Source: a virus. From it: a stretch of 20,216 nucleotides of DNA. The DNA is taken from the IMG/VR virus record IMGVR_UViG_3300031841_002513, positions 1 through 20,216 of that record; one strand, given 5' to 3'. A program made the position numbers and the translations under genes. This document shows, in pieces, positions 5,117-12,963 of this stretch (positions are counted from its first letter, which is position 1; every line of letters starts with the position of its first letter). The notes below the pieces were generated by a model that ran no database searches, was not told where the DNA came from, and saw only the letters and a program-made list of their open reading frames with translations.

Positions 5117-5171
5117 GCTTTATATGTCTTTAAGTCTTGCCGAAAAGGCTATGCAGTTGCTGTTTAGCTAG
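5043..5171 (+). CDS. Small single-pass membrane protein
   Basis: A 42-residue protein with a short basic N-terminus (MKTLDKIR), one hydrophobic segment at about 9-28 and an amphipathic Leu/Ala/Met tail. The start at 5043 is supported by GGAGGT five bases upstream. It overlaps the last 74 bases of the zinc-ribbon gene in a different frame and ends with a TAG that shares the CTAG palindrome with the stop of the lysozyme gene on the other strand. Small one-helix proteins beside lysis genes can be pinholins or antiholins, but this gene is on the opposite strand and in the regulator operon, so that role is only a guess. A leader-peptide-like or spurious ORF is possible. Confidence 0.55.
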   Translation: MKTLDKIRMMAIMAFWGLLIAFLIKLYMSLSLAEKAMQLLFS

Positions 5172-5620
5172 TCCTGATCTGACAGCTGACGCATTCTGGC
5201 AACCAAGCGCCTTGCGCGATTCGGGACCTGTCGATACCACTTCGAGTCGACCATCTCATCTGCTGCACGATGCCAATCTCTGGCATCCACGCCAGCCTTC
5301 ATGCCTTTGAAAGCAGACAGCCTTGGGTAGCCAAGGTTAAACATCATATTGGCTATGATCAGCTGGCACTCTTCTGGCAGATCATCAAAGTCTGAATAGA
5401 GCCTGTGACAGTCTTCTATCGTCACTCGTATGTCCAGATTGAATGCTGCCTGCACACGCTCTTGACTGACAGTGGTTCCGACTTCCTGCCCATGTTCTGG
5501 GTCGCCTTCACGAATTAAGTGACCAATTCCGAATGTGGGCAGGCCCAAATGGTCAAGATACACTTCATATTTGCAGCCCTCGTCATCAGCGAGTTGCTGC
5601 CGCAGCAAATCTAAATTCAT
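5168..5620 (-). CDS. T4-type lysozyme (glycoside hydrolase 24), endolysin
   Basis: A 150-residue muramidase that cleaves the MurNAc-GlcNAc bond of peptidoglycan to release progeny. The catalytic triad of T4 lysozyme (Glu11, Asp20, Thr26) is matched with the same spacing by E14 (in DDEG), D23 and T29, followed by the family signature FGIGH (30-34). The C-terminal helical lobe contains the usual NMMFNLG segment (about 91-97) and a Trp-Tyr plus Arg-rich end. There is no signal peptide, so export needs a holin; a two-helix membrane protein is encoded directly upstream. The ATG at 5620 has AGGA seven bases upstream. It is the last gene of the leftward late operon, and its TAG overlaps the stop of the rightward mini-operon. 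No Rz-like spanin pair is visible in the window. Confidence 0.95.
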   Translation of the reverse strand: MNLDLLRQQLADDEGCKYEVYLDHLGLPTFGIGHLIREGDPEHGQEVGTTVSQERVQAAFNLDIRVTIEDCHRLYSDFDDLPEECQLIIANMMFNLGYPRLSAFKGMKAGVDARDWHRAADEMVDSKWYRQVPNRARRLVARMRQLSDQD

Positions 5621-5622
5621 GA

Positions 5623-5949
5623 TTATTTCCTACTCATCCAAGCAGTTGTCCCCATGTAAGCGCCTACAACGCCTGCCTGCGCTATGTAAAATAGGCCTAG
5701 CAAATCAGCCAGTGCGGAGACACGCGAATCAGATACAATAGGCAGAAACAGAAAAATGCTAAAAATAATCATGCTGCCCATAGCGATCCAAGCCATACGC
5801 TTTTGAGCTTCGGACTTTTCTTCACGAAGCTCAAGCTCAATCATTTCTTTTTCACGAGCTATTTCCTCATCTGTCACGATGCCATCGCCATCCAGATCAT
5901 ACTTTTCGTATAAGCTGTCTTTCTCAAGCGATTTTTTGCCGGGTGTCAT
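5623..5949 (-). CDS. EF-hand membrane protein, putative holin
   Basis: A 108-residue protein with a canonical EF-hand loop near the N-terminus: D18, D20, D22, G23, V25 and E29 occupy loop positions 1, 3, 5, 6, 8 and 12, so calcium binding is expected. A charged helix rich in Glu and Lys (about 27-51) follows, then two membrane segments (about 53-72 and 83-105) and a short basic end. Size, two helices and position right before the lysozyme suggest a class II-like holin that opens the inner membrane for the endolysin. The EF-hand is not a standard part of holins. Its ATG overlaps the TGA of the large upstream gene (ATGA) and its TAA is two bases from the lysozyme ATG, a tight lysis cassette. 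An alternative is a virion or signalling protein unrelated to lysis. Confidence 0.75.
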   Translation of the reverse strand: MTPGKKSLEKDSLYEKYDLDGDGIVTDEEIAREKEMIELELREEKSEAQKRMAWIAMGSMIIFSIFLFLPIVSDSRVSALADLLGLFYIAQAGVVGAYMGTTAWMSRK

Positions 5950-8930
5950 TGGGCTACCCCAAATGCCTGCCTAAGCTCTTCTTCTGGCAGCAAATCAGAT
6001 GTAGCGCCCAAAATACCCAATGAGCGGGCTACAGACGGACTAGCAGCTGCTCTTTGGCGAATCGTGGGCTGCTGTGGGGTTGCGGCAGGCTGTTGGGGTG
6101 CAACAGGGGCAACAGGAGCCGCCACAGGGGTCTGTGAAAGAGATGAGGCTATCGCAGGGCCAGACGGCAGCTGCTGCTGTAACTGGGACAATTGTTCGGT
6201 TAAGCCGCTGTTTTCAAGGACGGCTGTGAGCTGCGCTTCAGCGGATTGAACGCCCTCATCAATTGTCTGGCCCGGAATTTGTGACAGCGTGTCTCTGATG
6301 GCTTGACCAAGTGCAACAGCTCTTTGTTTTGCCGTAGTTTCTCCAGAAATCTTCTGTGCATACTGCCTCAACACTTGGTCATAATATGGGGCAGAGCGCA
6401 AAAACTGTCCCACAACGGTAAATCTTGCAATCTTCCCGATGTTTTGCAGCGGACTTGCAGCAATGTTGGCAGCAACAAGATCGCCGCCCTGTGCAGTTCT
6501 GGAAACAGTTTCAAGAACACGGCCAAATTTTTCCATGTTCTTGCCCATTTCATCGCCATAGATGATGCGAAGTTTGCCGCCTTCAGCTGCGCTGTTAAGC
6601 CTAGCAGCAAACTTTTTCAAATTTTCTGCATTAACAAAAATGTCTCCGCCAAAGTCTTCCGTCATTTCACTCAAGTAATAAGACTGAATTTTTGAAATGG
6701 CCTCATCATCCCCAGACTTTCTGAAGTATGACATGACTTGGCTTATTTCATTTGGCGAAGCTTTTTTTGCCGATATTAGCTCTGCGGCGTTTACAGCGTC
6801 CAAGTCACCGCTTGCTATTTTTCTAAACACAGAGTTCTTTGTGGTTAGAGAAATTTCATCTTGAAGCTTCACAACATTACGCAGAGCGTTACCCAAACCC
6901 TTTTCCGCACCTTCTGCAAAGGCTGCTTGAATTGCCTCTGGGGTAACATTCGGAGTTGCTGTTTGCCTTATCTGCTTGGCCAAAGATCTGATTTGGTTCG
7001 CCTGTGCGCCAAACAGTTCATCAAGGGTAGAGCCAAGACCATCTATTTCTTCAGCAAACCGAACACCTTTGAACTTCAGTGGGTCTGCTGGGTCGATTGC
7101 TTTTTGCGCTGCCCCACGAAGCCACTGTCCTGCAAGCTGGGAGCGTAACTGCTCGGCTGCGGCATCGCCATCCCTGTGAAGCTCTTTAACGGTCTTCAGG
7201 GTTCTTTTAAGGGCTTCTGGCTTGCCGGGCTTTATGATGTTGGACAAAAAGTTAACATTTGCTGGTATTTGATTTTGTTGAGCCGCTTCTGCAATGCCTT
7301 TAATTGCAGTTGCATCCTCAAACGAGTCAAGGAGCTGAGTTCCTTTTTTGTAAAATCCACGGGCTTCAGCCAAGTCATTGCCAGCTGTTTTAAGAGCCTG
7401 CATAGCATCATCAGTTATGGCCTTGCCAGCGTTTGCAATAGCAAACTGCTCAAGCGATTCGGGGGTCATCAAGGAATCTATGGCGTTGATTGCATCGTCA
7501 AGTATTTGCCTGCCAGATCCAGAACGAGAAATTGTCTTCTGCTGGTTTAATGCTTTTCTGGCGTTGTAGAGCTGTGTAAACCCAGCGTTGTCACCCAAAG
7601 CATTAAGAGAGTTTATTACTGTTCGTGCAGAAAAGGCCTCTTCTCCGGGCAGCGCAGCTGGTATGGCTGCTGCGTATCTGTCTTCAAGAGTTTTGGCCAA
7701 CCCCTTCAGGTTAGCGGTAGGAACAATTTTTACATCGCCCAGAGTGTCTTTCAGAACAGCATCAATGCCCGCAAACTTTGATGTTCCAAGTGCGTCAAAG
7801 TTGTCTATTGTAGACTTCAGCAGGCCAAAGACCTCATCATTCAGTGACAAGTTCTTTTCAGCCGCCGCACCAAATTGGTTAACTGCTGATTCAAAAGTAT
7901 CAATTACAGACTGTCTTGCTGCCTTTTCGGCTGCCTTTAAGGTGGCATCTTCAGCAACCAATTTCCCAATCAACAGATTGCCAGCCTCATCAGCCCTTAC
8001 TGGAGCGTTTTGCCCAATAGCTGTTCTGTATGATTCCAGCTCTTTTATCATGTTTTCATAGTTGTTTTTAAGCCTAGAAGATGTTCCAAAAACCTTTTCA
8101 ACAATCTTTGCCTGACGAGCCACAAGAGATGGAGCGCCAACAGTCGAAAGTTCTGGCAGGATGTTCATATCAATGGCTTCTTTTAAGCGAATAAGCTCAT
8201 CTTCTGGCAAATCTTTAGCTGACAAAAGCTTTTTGCCTCCACGAAAAGCAAGGCCAGCCGTGCCAAATGTCAGGTCGCCTAAAAACCCTATTGTCGCTTC
8301 TCTAGCAATATCGCCAGCTATATCGCCAGCCGTTTGCTCTGAAACACCAGCCAAACCCTCAACGGCTTCTTCAACAGCTGCGCCGCCTCCAGCACCAAGG
8401 CCAGCGCCAACAGCACCACCAAACAATGTTCCAAGCGGACCAAAAGCAGAGCCAACAGCAGCGCCTTTTAGCGCACCGCCAACACCGCCAACAATTTCGG
8501 GAACTATGCCAGCCAGATCGGCAGTTAGGTCATAGCGGCTGAACCCTTCTTCATCAATCAGGGTGTTTTTGTCCAGAGATATGCCAAGCTTCTCGCCGCC
8601 GGACGGCGTAAGCGCAAGACGGCCACGATTGTCACGAAGGAAATCACCTTCACCAAGTCCGTAGCCCTTCAGGTAGTTTTCTTCTTCGGCAGCGTTTTCT
8701 GCTGTAGAAAGCTTGGCCCGCAGCGCAGCATTGGCAATACCGGACTTTGTGTCGAACAATTGTTCTCTTTGAACCGCTGCACGAGACTGTGTTGTTTCTG
8801 GCGAAGACGCGTCTTGTCGTGATTTAATTAGCTCTGCTATACGAAGCTGCTCTTTTACTGTTGGCTCTTCGCCAGCTATTTCAACAAAAAAGCTTTCATT
8901 TGGCAGATCTATTCTGATTCTTTTTGCCAT
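5946..8930 (-). CDS. Large putative internal virion / DNA-ejection protein
   Basis: A 994-residue protein with no domain I can name. It begins with a short basic-beta segment, then polar helices, then a striking Gly/Ala-rich hydrophobic stretch (about 135-190, with GG and GxG patterns) that could insert in membranes, followed by about 650 residues of predicted alpha helix. The last 100 residues contain an Ala/Pro/Gln-rich linker and a short conserved-looking helical end. Large helical proteins with a membrane-active glycine segment, encoded late next to other virion genes, are typical of the internal core or ejection proteins of short-tailed phages (compare T7 gp14-gp16 in role, not in sequence). 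I saw no lytic transglycosylase motif. The ATG at 8930 overlaps the TGA of the upstream gene (TGATG); a TTG three bases earlier is less likely. Confidence 0.82.
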   Translation of the reverse strand: MAKRIRIDLPNESFFVEIAGEEPTVKEQLRIAELIKSRQDASSPETTQSRAAVQREQLFDTKSGIANAALRAKLSTAENAAEEENYLKGYGLGEGDFLRDNRGRLALTPSGGEKLGISLDKNTLIDEEGFSRYDLTADLAGIVPEIVGGVGGALKGAAVGSAFGPLGTLFGGAVGAGLGAGGGAAVEEAVEGLAGVSEQTAGDIAGDIAREATIGFLGDLTFGTAGLAFRGGKKLLSAKDLPEDELIRLKEAIDMNILPELSTVGAPSLVARQAKIVEKVFGTSSRLKNNYENMIKELESYRTAIGQNAPVRADEAGNLLIGKLVAEDATLKAAEKAARQSVIDTFESAVNQFGAAAEKNLSLNDEVFGLLKSTIDNFDALGTSKFAGIDAVLKDTLGDVKIVPTANLKGLAKTLEDRYAAAIPAALPGEEAFSARTVINSLNALGDNAGFTQLYNARKALNQQKTISRSGSGRQILDDAINAIDSLMTPESLEQFAIANAGKAITDDAMQALKTAGNDLAEARGFYKKGTQLLDSFEDATAIKGIAEAAQQNQIPANVNFLSNIIKPGKPEALKRTLKTVKELHRDGDAAAEQLRSQLAGQWLRGAAQKAIDPADPLKFKGVRFAEEIDGLGSTLDELFGAQANQIRSLAKQIRQTATPNVTPEAIQAAFAEGAEKGLGNALRNVVKLQDEISLTTKNSVFRKIASGDLDAVNAAELISAKKASPNEISQVMSYFRKSGDDEAISKIQSYYLSEMTEDFGGDIFVNAENLKKFAARLNSAAEGGKLRIIYGDEMGKNMEKFGRVLETVSRTAQGGDLVAANIAASPLQNIGKIARFTVVGQFLRSAPYYDQVLRQYAQKISGETTAKQRAVALGQAIRDTLSQIPGQTIDEGVQSAEAQLTAVLENSGLTEQLSQLQQQLPSGPAIASSLSQTPVAAPVAPVAPQQPAATPQQPTIRQRAAASPSVARSLGILGATSDLLPEEELRQAFGVAQ

Positions 8931-10894
8931 CAATCACTTACCTTGAACACTGAAAGGCCGGTAGCTTCGTCTTCAATTATGGGAACGCCAAAGTCATAAC
9001 CATAAGATTGCTTTATTTTTTCGTTTATCGCTTGCCTTGTATCTAGATACTCTTGTTCATTTAAATATCTTGTTTCGTCCCCGAAGTCAGAAAGAAGACT
9101 ACCCAGCTTTTGTTTTTTGCTTTTAAATATCTCTTCAACCTGTTTTATGGCTGCCAGCGATTCTCGCGGGTCTGTCAAAAAGTTAACTTTCCCTAAAAGC
9201 TCTTCCACTCTTTGAACATCAACATTTGAAATGCCGTTGCCCGTTTCTTGAGTAAGAAAGCGCTTATATTGATTTATCAAGCGATTTTGAAGCGTTTTAA
9301 GAGTCGTTAAAGGAGAAGCTTTTGTTTTAACCCCGATATAATTTCCATTTTTATCAAATTCAGCTTCTTGTTCAATGTTGCCGCCAAAAGATGCAATAAG
9401 ACCACCAATAATTTTTTTGCCTTGTGCAAAATTAATGCCTCCGGGTTCATTCATTATCCGCTCAATAATGGATGTCATTTTAGCTGTTGTGTTTAATGCC
9501 TCTTGCGTATCAGCATAATGAGTGCCTATGATACCAGCCTGTTGTGCGGGATACCTATATACAGCTCTGCCATCAGATTCCCTGATAGCCATAGTTACTT
9601 TTATGTCTTTCAGACCTGGATCTGTTAAGTCTTTTGTATCAGTTGTCTTAAACTTCCCTTCTCTCATTTTTTGCAGGGCATCTGCTTCAAGTTGAGCAGT
9701 TTTTAATGCCCAGTCGTATTCAAACTTAATTGCCTGCTTGTTACGCTCAATTTGAGCCAGAGCATCGCGGTCCTCAATTTTTTCAGCTCGTTTAACTTCT
9801 GCTGCCAGTATTGCATCTCTCCTGTCGCGCAGATATTTCATCTGGTCAACAACAAATCCCTGACGCGCTTTTATGTCTGCATCACGCTGACCAAGAGCAA
9901 ACTTGCCAGCTGCAATCTGCCCCTGACGAGCTTCCTGACGCGCCCTTTCCATAACAGGTAGCGCTTTTTCACCAGCAGCCCCAACATCGCTCAAGATGTT
10001 TGCTACATTAAATCCCTTGCCAGCTTTGTTTTGCATAAGAGCTGTGCCAAAGGCAATTAAGGCTGCGCGATTGTCAGGCTCACCGCTGATGTCAATTCCA
10101 GTGGCCTCTGAAAATTCTTTTTTGTATTCATCAATTGTTTTTGCGCCAGACGGAGCGAGGCCCATCATATCGTTGTATGAATTGATTGATTCCTGCAAAA
10201 GCTGCTGATACGGAGACACAGTTTCCGTTGTTGCAGATGTCTCTGTCTTTTCTTCATCCAGCTTAAACTCATCAGATACATCGCCCAAATCTTCTGGAGC
10301 TTTTTGCGCCTGTCTTTCTGTCTGCTGTTTAACTTCCCCATCAACAAGGGCATCTCCACCAAGAGCAGATGGATCTGTAATAGATGGAAACGCACTAAAT
10401 ATATCTTCTGTTACTCCGCCTGCACCAGCGCCGCCCAGAGCAGATGGGTCCCTTATCACAACATCTTTTTGAGCTGCTCTTAAAATTTCATCTGGATAAA
10501 AGGTGGATTTTCTTGCCGCCCTCAATATTTCATCATCATACGGGCGGTTTGCTGGGTCTTGCCTAATAGCTTCTTGACGCGCAGCAATCTGGCGAGGAGT
10601 TCCGCTGGAAATTATTTCGCTAAAAATATTGCCCGTTGGGTCTGTTAAAGCACCAATCCCAACGCCAGCAAGTCTAGCTGCTTCAAGGGGCGTTCTGCCA
10701 ACATCATAAGCAAATCGGCCAATATTACCAAGCTCTTCAGTAAAGCTGGCATCTTTTACATAAGGGCCAAAAATGTCTTCAGCCGCTGATATTCTGGGGA
10801 GGCCTTCTCTTTCAAATCTGCGAACAACGCCTATTGCTCTATCCAGATCAGATACGCCGCCAATGCCAGAACCCGCTATTCCTTTAACAGCCAT
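8930..10894 (-). CDS. Putative structural / internal virion protein
   Basis: A 654-residue protein, unrecognised. The N-terminal 190 residues carry small repeated modules: DEILRAA at 121-127 and again at 136-142, DPSALGG at 149-155 and 174-180, and EDIF at 39-42 and 163-166. An acidic, Thr/Glu-rich linker follows (about 190-220). The middle has a conserved-looking hydrophobic helix (about 280-320, RAALIAFGTALMQ) and a long charged coiled coil (about 330-420); the rest is mixed helix. Its place among late genes, between a 309-residue and a 994-residue probable ejection protein, suggests it is part of the virion interior. The ATG at 10894 has GAGGT five bases upstream. The next gene overlaps its stop, so they are translated together. 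Confidence 0.8.
   Translation of the reverse strand: MAVKGIAGSGIGGVSDLDRAIGVVRRFEREGLPRISAAEDIFGPYVKDASFTEELGNIGRFAYDVGRTPLEAARLAGVGIGALTDPTGNIFSEIISSGTPRQIAARQEAIRQDPANRPYDDEILRAARKSTFYPDEILRAAQKDVVIRDPSALGGAGAGGVTEDIFSAFPSITDPSALGGDALVDGEVKQQTERQAQKAPEDLGDVSDEFKLDEEKTETSATTETVSPYQQLLQESINSYNDMMGLAPSGAKTIDEYKKEFSEATGIDISGEPDNRAALIAFGTALMQNKAGKGFNVANILSDVGAAGEKALPVMERARQEARQGQIAAGKFALGQRDADIKARQGFVVDQMKYLRDRRDAILAAEVKRAEKIEDRDALAQIERNKQAIKFEYDWALKTAQLEADALQKMREGKFKTTDTKDLTDPGLKDIKVTMAIRESDGRAVYRYPAQQAGIIGTHYADTQEALNTTAKMTSIIERIMNEPGGINFAQGKKIIGGLIASFGGNIEQEAEFDKNGNYIGVKTKASPLTTLKTLQNRLINQYKRFLTQETGNGISNVDVQRVEELLGKVNFLTDPRESLAAIKQVEEIFKSKKQKLGSLLSDFGDETRYLNEQEYLDTRQAINEKIKQSYGYDFGVPIIEDEATGLSVFKVSD
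10355..10537 (-). repeat. Short peptide repeats in the 654-residue virion protein
   Basis: Residues 120-180 contain two DEILRAA(R/Q)K modules 15 residues apart, then two DPSALGG modules 25 residues apart. The order is A-A-B-B and not A-B-A-B, so each was duplicated separately. They lie in a segment with little predicted fold and may be docking motifs to another virion protein. Confidence 0.55.
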
Positions 10895-10902
10895 GATTTA
10901 CC

Positions 10903-11832
10903 TCAAGCAGCAGTTGCCCCACCAGTAGGCTTGATGCCCTGCATTGCAGTGTATGCGCCAATACCAGCCAAGAATGGGTTTGTGTCAGGTGTAGTTGTAG
11001 ACTTGAATGTGGAAGAAAGGCTGCCACTTGGAATGCCCTTCAGAAGCTGTTGACCAATCTGCAAGCGAGTGAATGGCTCTTGCGCCTGCTGCAACAGATT
11101 TTGCCGTTGTGCCTCCAGAATGCGCTGCTGTTGCTGTTGGCCAATACCGCCCAGCTGTGTAAGCATACCGATGTCCGCTTGGCCAAGCTGTGACTGAACA
11201 CGCCCAATATCTGCCGTAGTGCCTGCCAGAGAGCCAAAGGCTTGTCCAAGGCCGCCAAGCAGCTGTGCGCCTGTCTGTGCGCCACGCAAAGCCGTTCCAA
11301 AGCCTTGCTCACGCAACTGCGCGGCAGTTCTGGCCTGCTGTTGTAAAATATTACGACCAAGCTCTGATTCGGCAATTGCTTGTCTTGCTCCACCAAATGC
11401 GCCACGGCCAACGGCGGCTGCGCCTAATTTTTGTCTTTCTACATCGCCAGCCCTAGCAATGTCTGCCATGGTCTGGTCAATAACGCCCTGTGTGTAGGGC
11501 GACATATACATCTGAATTGAGCGTGAAGGATCAGCAAGCATACCAAGGCCAGCGGCTAATGCGGCTTGACCGCCCATTGTTTGCTGTGCTGCGCCTTGTG
11601 TAAACGGCGCATAAGAACCAACCAGACCCGGAGCATAAGCAAAGGCAGCCTCTTGAAGCGGGTCAAAACCGGCAACCTGATAGCCCGGAAGGCCAAGTGG
11701 ACGATCAAGCAAGCCGGGGCTTACTTGTGTTTCACCATCAAATGTGCCGAATGCTGTGCCAAGAAGGCGTTGTTCCAGACCCTCAAGATAGGGCGCGAGG
11801 CGCTGGACCTGTTCTACTGTTTGGACTGCCAT
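10903..11832 (-). CDS. Putative virion protein, Ala/Gly/Gln-rich
   Basis: A 309-residue protein rich in Ala, Gly and Gln. It opens with a helical segment and a Pro-Gly-rich stretch (about 38-60), followed by a long amphipathic helical region with many Gln and Ala (about 75-250, including QQQQQ near 235) and a Ser/Thr-rich C-terminus. It has no enzyme motif. The composition, with small residues and Gln in long helices, matches phage internal or ejection proteins, and the neighbours on both sides are of the same kind. I recall related sequences in marine phage genomes but not a named family. The ATG at 11832 overlaps the TAA of the upstream gene (TAATG); the downstream gene begins nine bases after its stop. 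Confidence 0.78.
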   Translation of the reverse strand: MAVQTVEQVQRLAPYLEGLEQRLLGTAFGTFDGETQVSPGLLDRPLGLPGYQVAGFDPLQEAAFAYAPGLVGSYAPFTQGAAQQTMGGQAALAAGLGMLADPSRSIQMYMSPYTQGVIDQTMADIARAGDVERQKLGAAAVGRGAFGGARQAIAESELGRNILQQQARTAAQLREQGFGTALRGAQTGAQLLGGLGQAFGSLAGTTADIGRVQSQLGQADIGMLTQLGGIGQQQQQRILEAQRQNLLQQAQEPFTRLQIGQQLLKGIPSGSLSSTFKSTTTPDTNPFLAGIGAYTAMQGIKPTGGATAA

Positions 11833-12653
11833 TACGCCATCCTCTCGAAGCTATCCATCATATTATACATTTTATTGATGCCTTTCCGCAAATCACCATT
11901 GCCAGCGCCCTTCACGGCATCACGGGTCATTACGAACTCTCCAGCCATCAACATAGCGGGAACATCATCTTTACGCCCAGAGCCTAAAGACGGGTCAATG
12001 CCGCCAGTGCGGCGCGGAAAACTCATTGGGTCTGAAGGACCGCCATCAGCTCTGTATTGAATGCCGCCAAGCTGACCACCGGGACCGCCAGCCCCATAAG
12101 GACGGCGCTCAAACGAGCCTCTTGTATCTTCTTCTTCAGAAAACAGCGCATCAAGCGCTTGCGCCCCAAGACCGTAGGCAAGGCCTTCGCCAAGCCTAGT
12201 GTTCAGTATATTAAACAACAGATTTCTTTCTTCTGGGCTTCCGGCAATATTTATAGCTTCAAGAAGCTTTGCAGCATCTGTTTCTGCTTTTACAGGCTCT
12301 GTTCCGCTAATAACAGATTCCATGGGTCTGTTGGTTATGCCGCCCCTTGACGCAGCTTCTTCAACAGCCTTTTGCCTTGCAGTTTCCGCAGCTGCCTGTT
12401 CGGCGGCGCGAGTATCCATAAACTGAGATCCAGCTCCACCAAGGCCGCCAAGAAGTGCAGCGCGAATATTTTCGCGGCCAGAGCCACCCAAAACAGCGCT
12501 ACCAAGACCTGATGTCAGTGCGCCACCAAGTATTTTTTGAATTGCAGGATTGGTTATGCCAACGCTTCCCAACAAGCCGCCAGCGGCTGGGCCAAGAAAA
12601 TAACCAGCTACAGCAGGGGCTGCGGTCTTTATGATGTCTTTAAGTATGCTCAT
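11832..12653 (-). CDS. Gly/Ala-rich membrane-active virion protein with GEFVMTRDAV motif
   Basis: A 273-residue protein. The first 70 residues alternate Gly/Ala-rich hydrophobic helices (APAVAGYFLGPAAGGLLG and a second block near 40-60) that could insert into a membrane. A charged helix (about 75-105) and a flexible Gly-rich region follow. The C-terminal 50 residues hold DDVPAMLMAGEFVMTRDAVKG, a pattern I associate with a motif recurrent in phage tail and ejection proteins, and end in a short amphipathic helix. This suggests a DNA-ejection or tail-tube-associated protein that acts at the host envelope. The ATG at 12653 has GAGG close upstream. It is not long enough to be a classic tape measure. 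Confidence 0.75.
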   Translation of the reverse strand: MSILKDIIKTAAPAVAGYFLGPAAGGLLGSVGITNPAIQKILGGALTSGLGSAVLGGSGRENIRAALLGGLGGAGSQFMDTRAAEQAAAETARQKAVEEAASRGGITNRPMESVISGTEPVKAETDAAKLLEAINIAGSPEERNLLFNILNTRLGEGLAYGLGAQALDALFSEEEDTRGSFERRPYGAGGPGGQLGGIQYRADGGPSDPMSFPRRTGGIDPSLGSGRKDDVPAMLMAGEFVMTRDAVKGAGNGDLRKGINKMYNMMDSFERMA

Positions 12654-12660
12654 CTGCGCC

Positions 12661-12963
12661 TCACGATGTAGTCACTGAAACCGATCCAACAGAAACAGTA
12701 GCCGTAGCTGCGTCTGGAACTGCGGTATCCAGTAAAGAAATCTTAACATCATTGCCAATTCTATACAAGCTTCCAGCTTCCAAGCCAGAATCACTGGTAG
12801 GCAAGTCAGTTAAGGTCATTTTTGTAGCTCTTTGCTCACCCGGATTGCGTTCTTGCTCAATAAACACCTCAAGAGCGCGTATCAAATCACTCATGTAAAC
12901 ATCAGTGATACCATCTGCCGGAGGAGAAGGCAGTCTGGGTGGAGCAACCTGACGGACAGACAA
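12661..12963 (-). CDS. Small late protein, unknown function (TTG start)
   Basis: A 100-residue protein that begins with a Pro-rich arm (PPRLPSPP, 8-15), continues with an amphipathic helix (about 19-38, DVYMSDLIRALEVFIEQ) and ends with a beta-like region containing SGLEAGSLYRIG and a Val/Ser-rich strand. I cannot name a family. The start is TTG at 12963, directly after the TAA of the nozzle-like gene, with GGGAG seven bases upstream; the next in-frame ATG (Met24) would cut off the Pro-rich arm and has no such site. Its position suggests a small virion or assembly protein. Confidence 0.7.
   Translation of the reverse strand: MSVRQVAPPRLPSPPADGITDVYMSDLIRALEVFIEQERNPGEQRATKMTLTDLPTSDSGLEAGSLYRIGNDVKISLLDTAVPDAATATVSVGSVSVTTS

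Noticed and set aside
4922-5171. Overlapping Rz/Rz1 spanin pair
   Set aside because: The first gene is a zinc ribbon without a membrane anchor and the second has no lipobox; the overlap is the only similarity.
7588-8535. Two plus-strand ORFs (157 and 124 codons) inside the 994-residue gene
   Set aside because: Their Ser/Pro/Ala-rich sequence is the mirror of Gly/Ala/Glu codons on the coding strand; no start signals are seen.
11566-12060. 164-codon plus-strand ORF
   Set aside because: It spans two well-supported minus-strand genes with a TAATG junction; its composition is that of an antisense frame.
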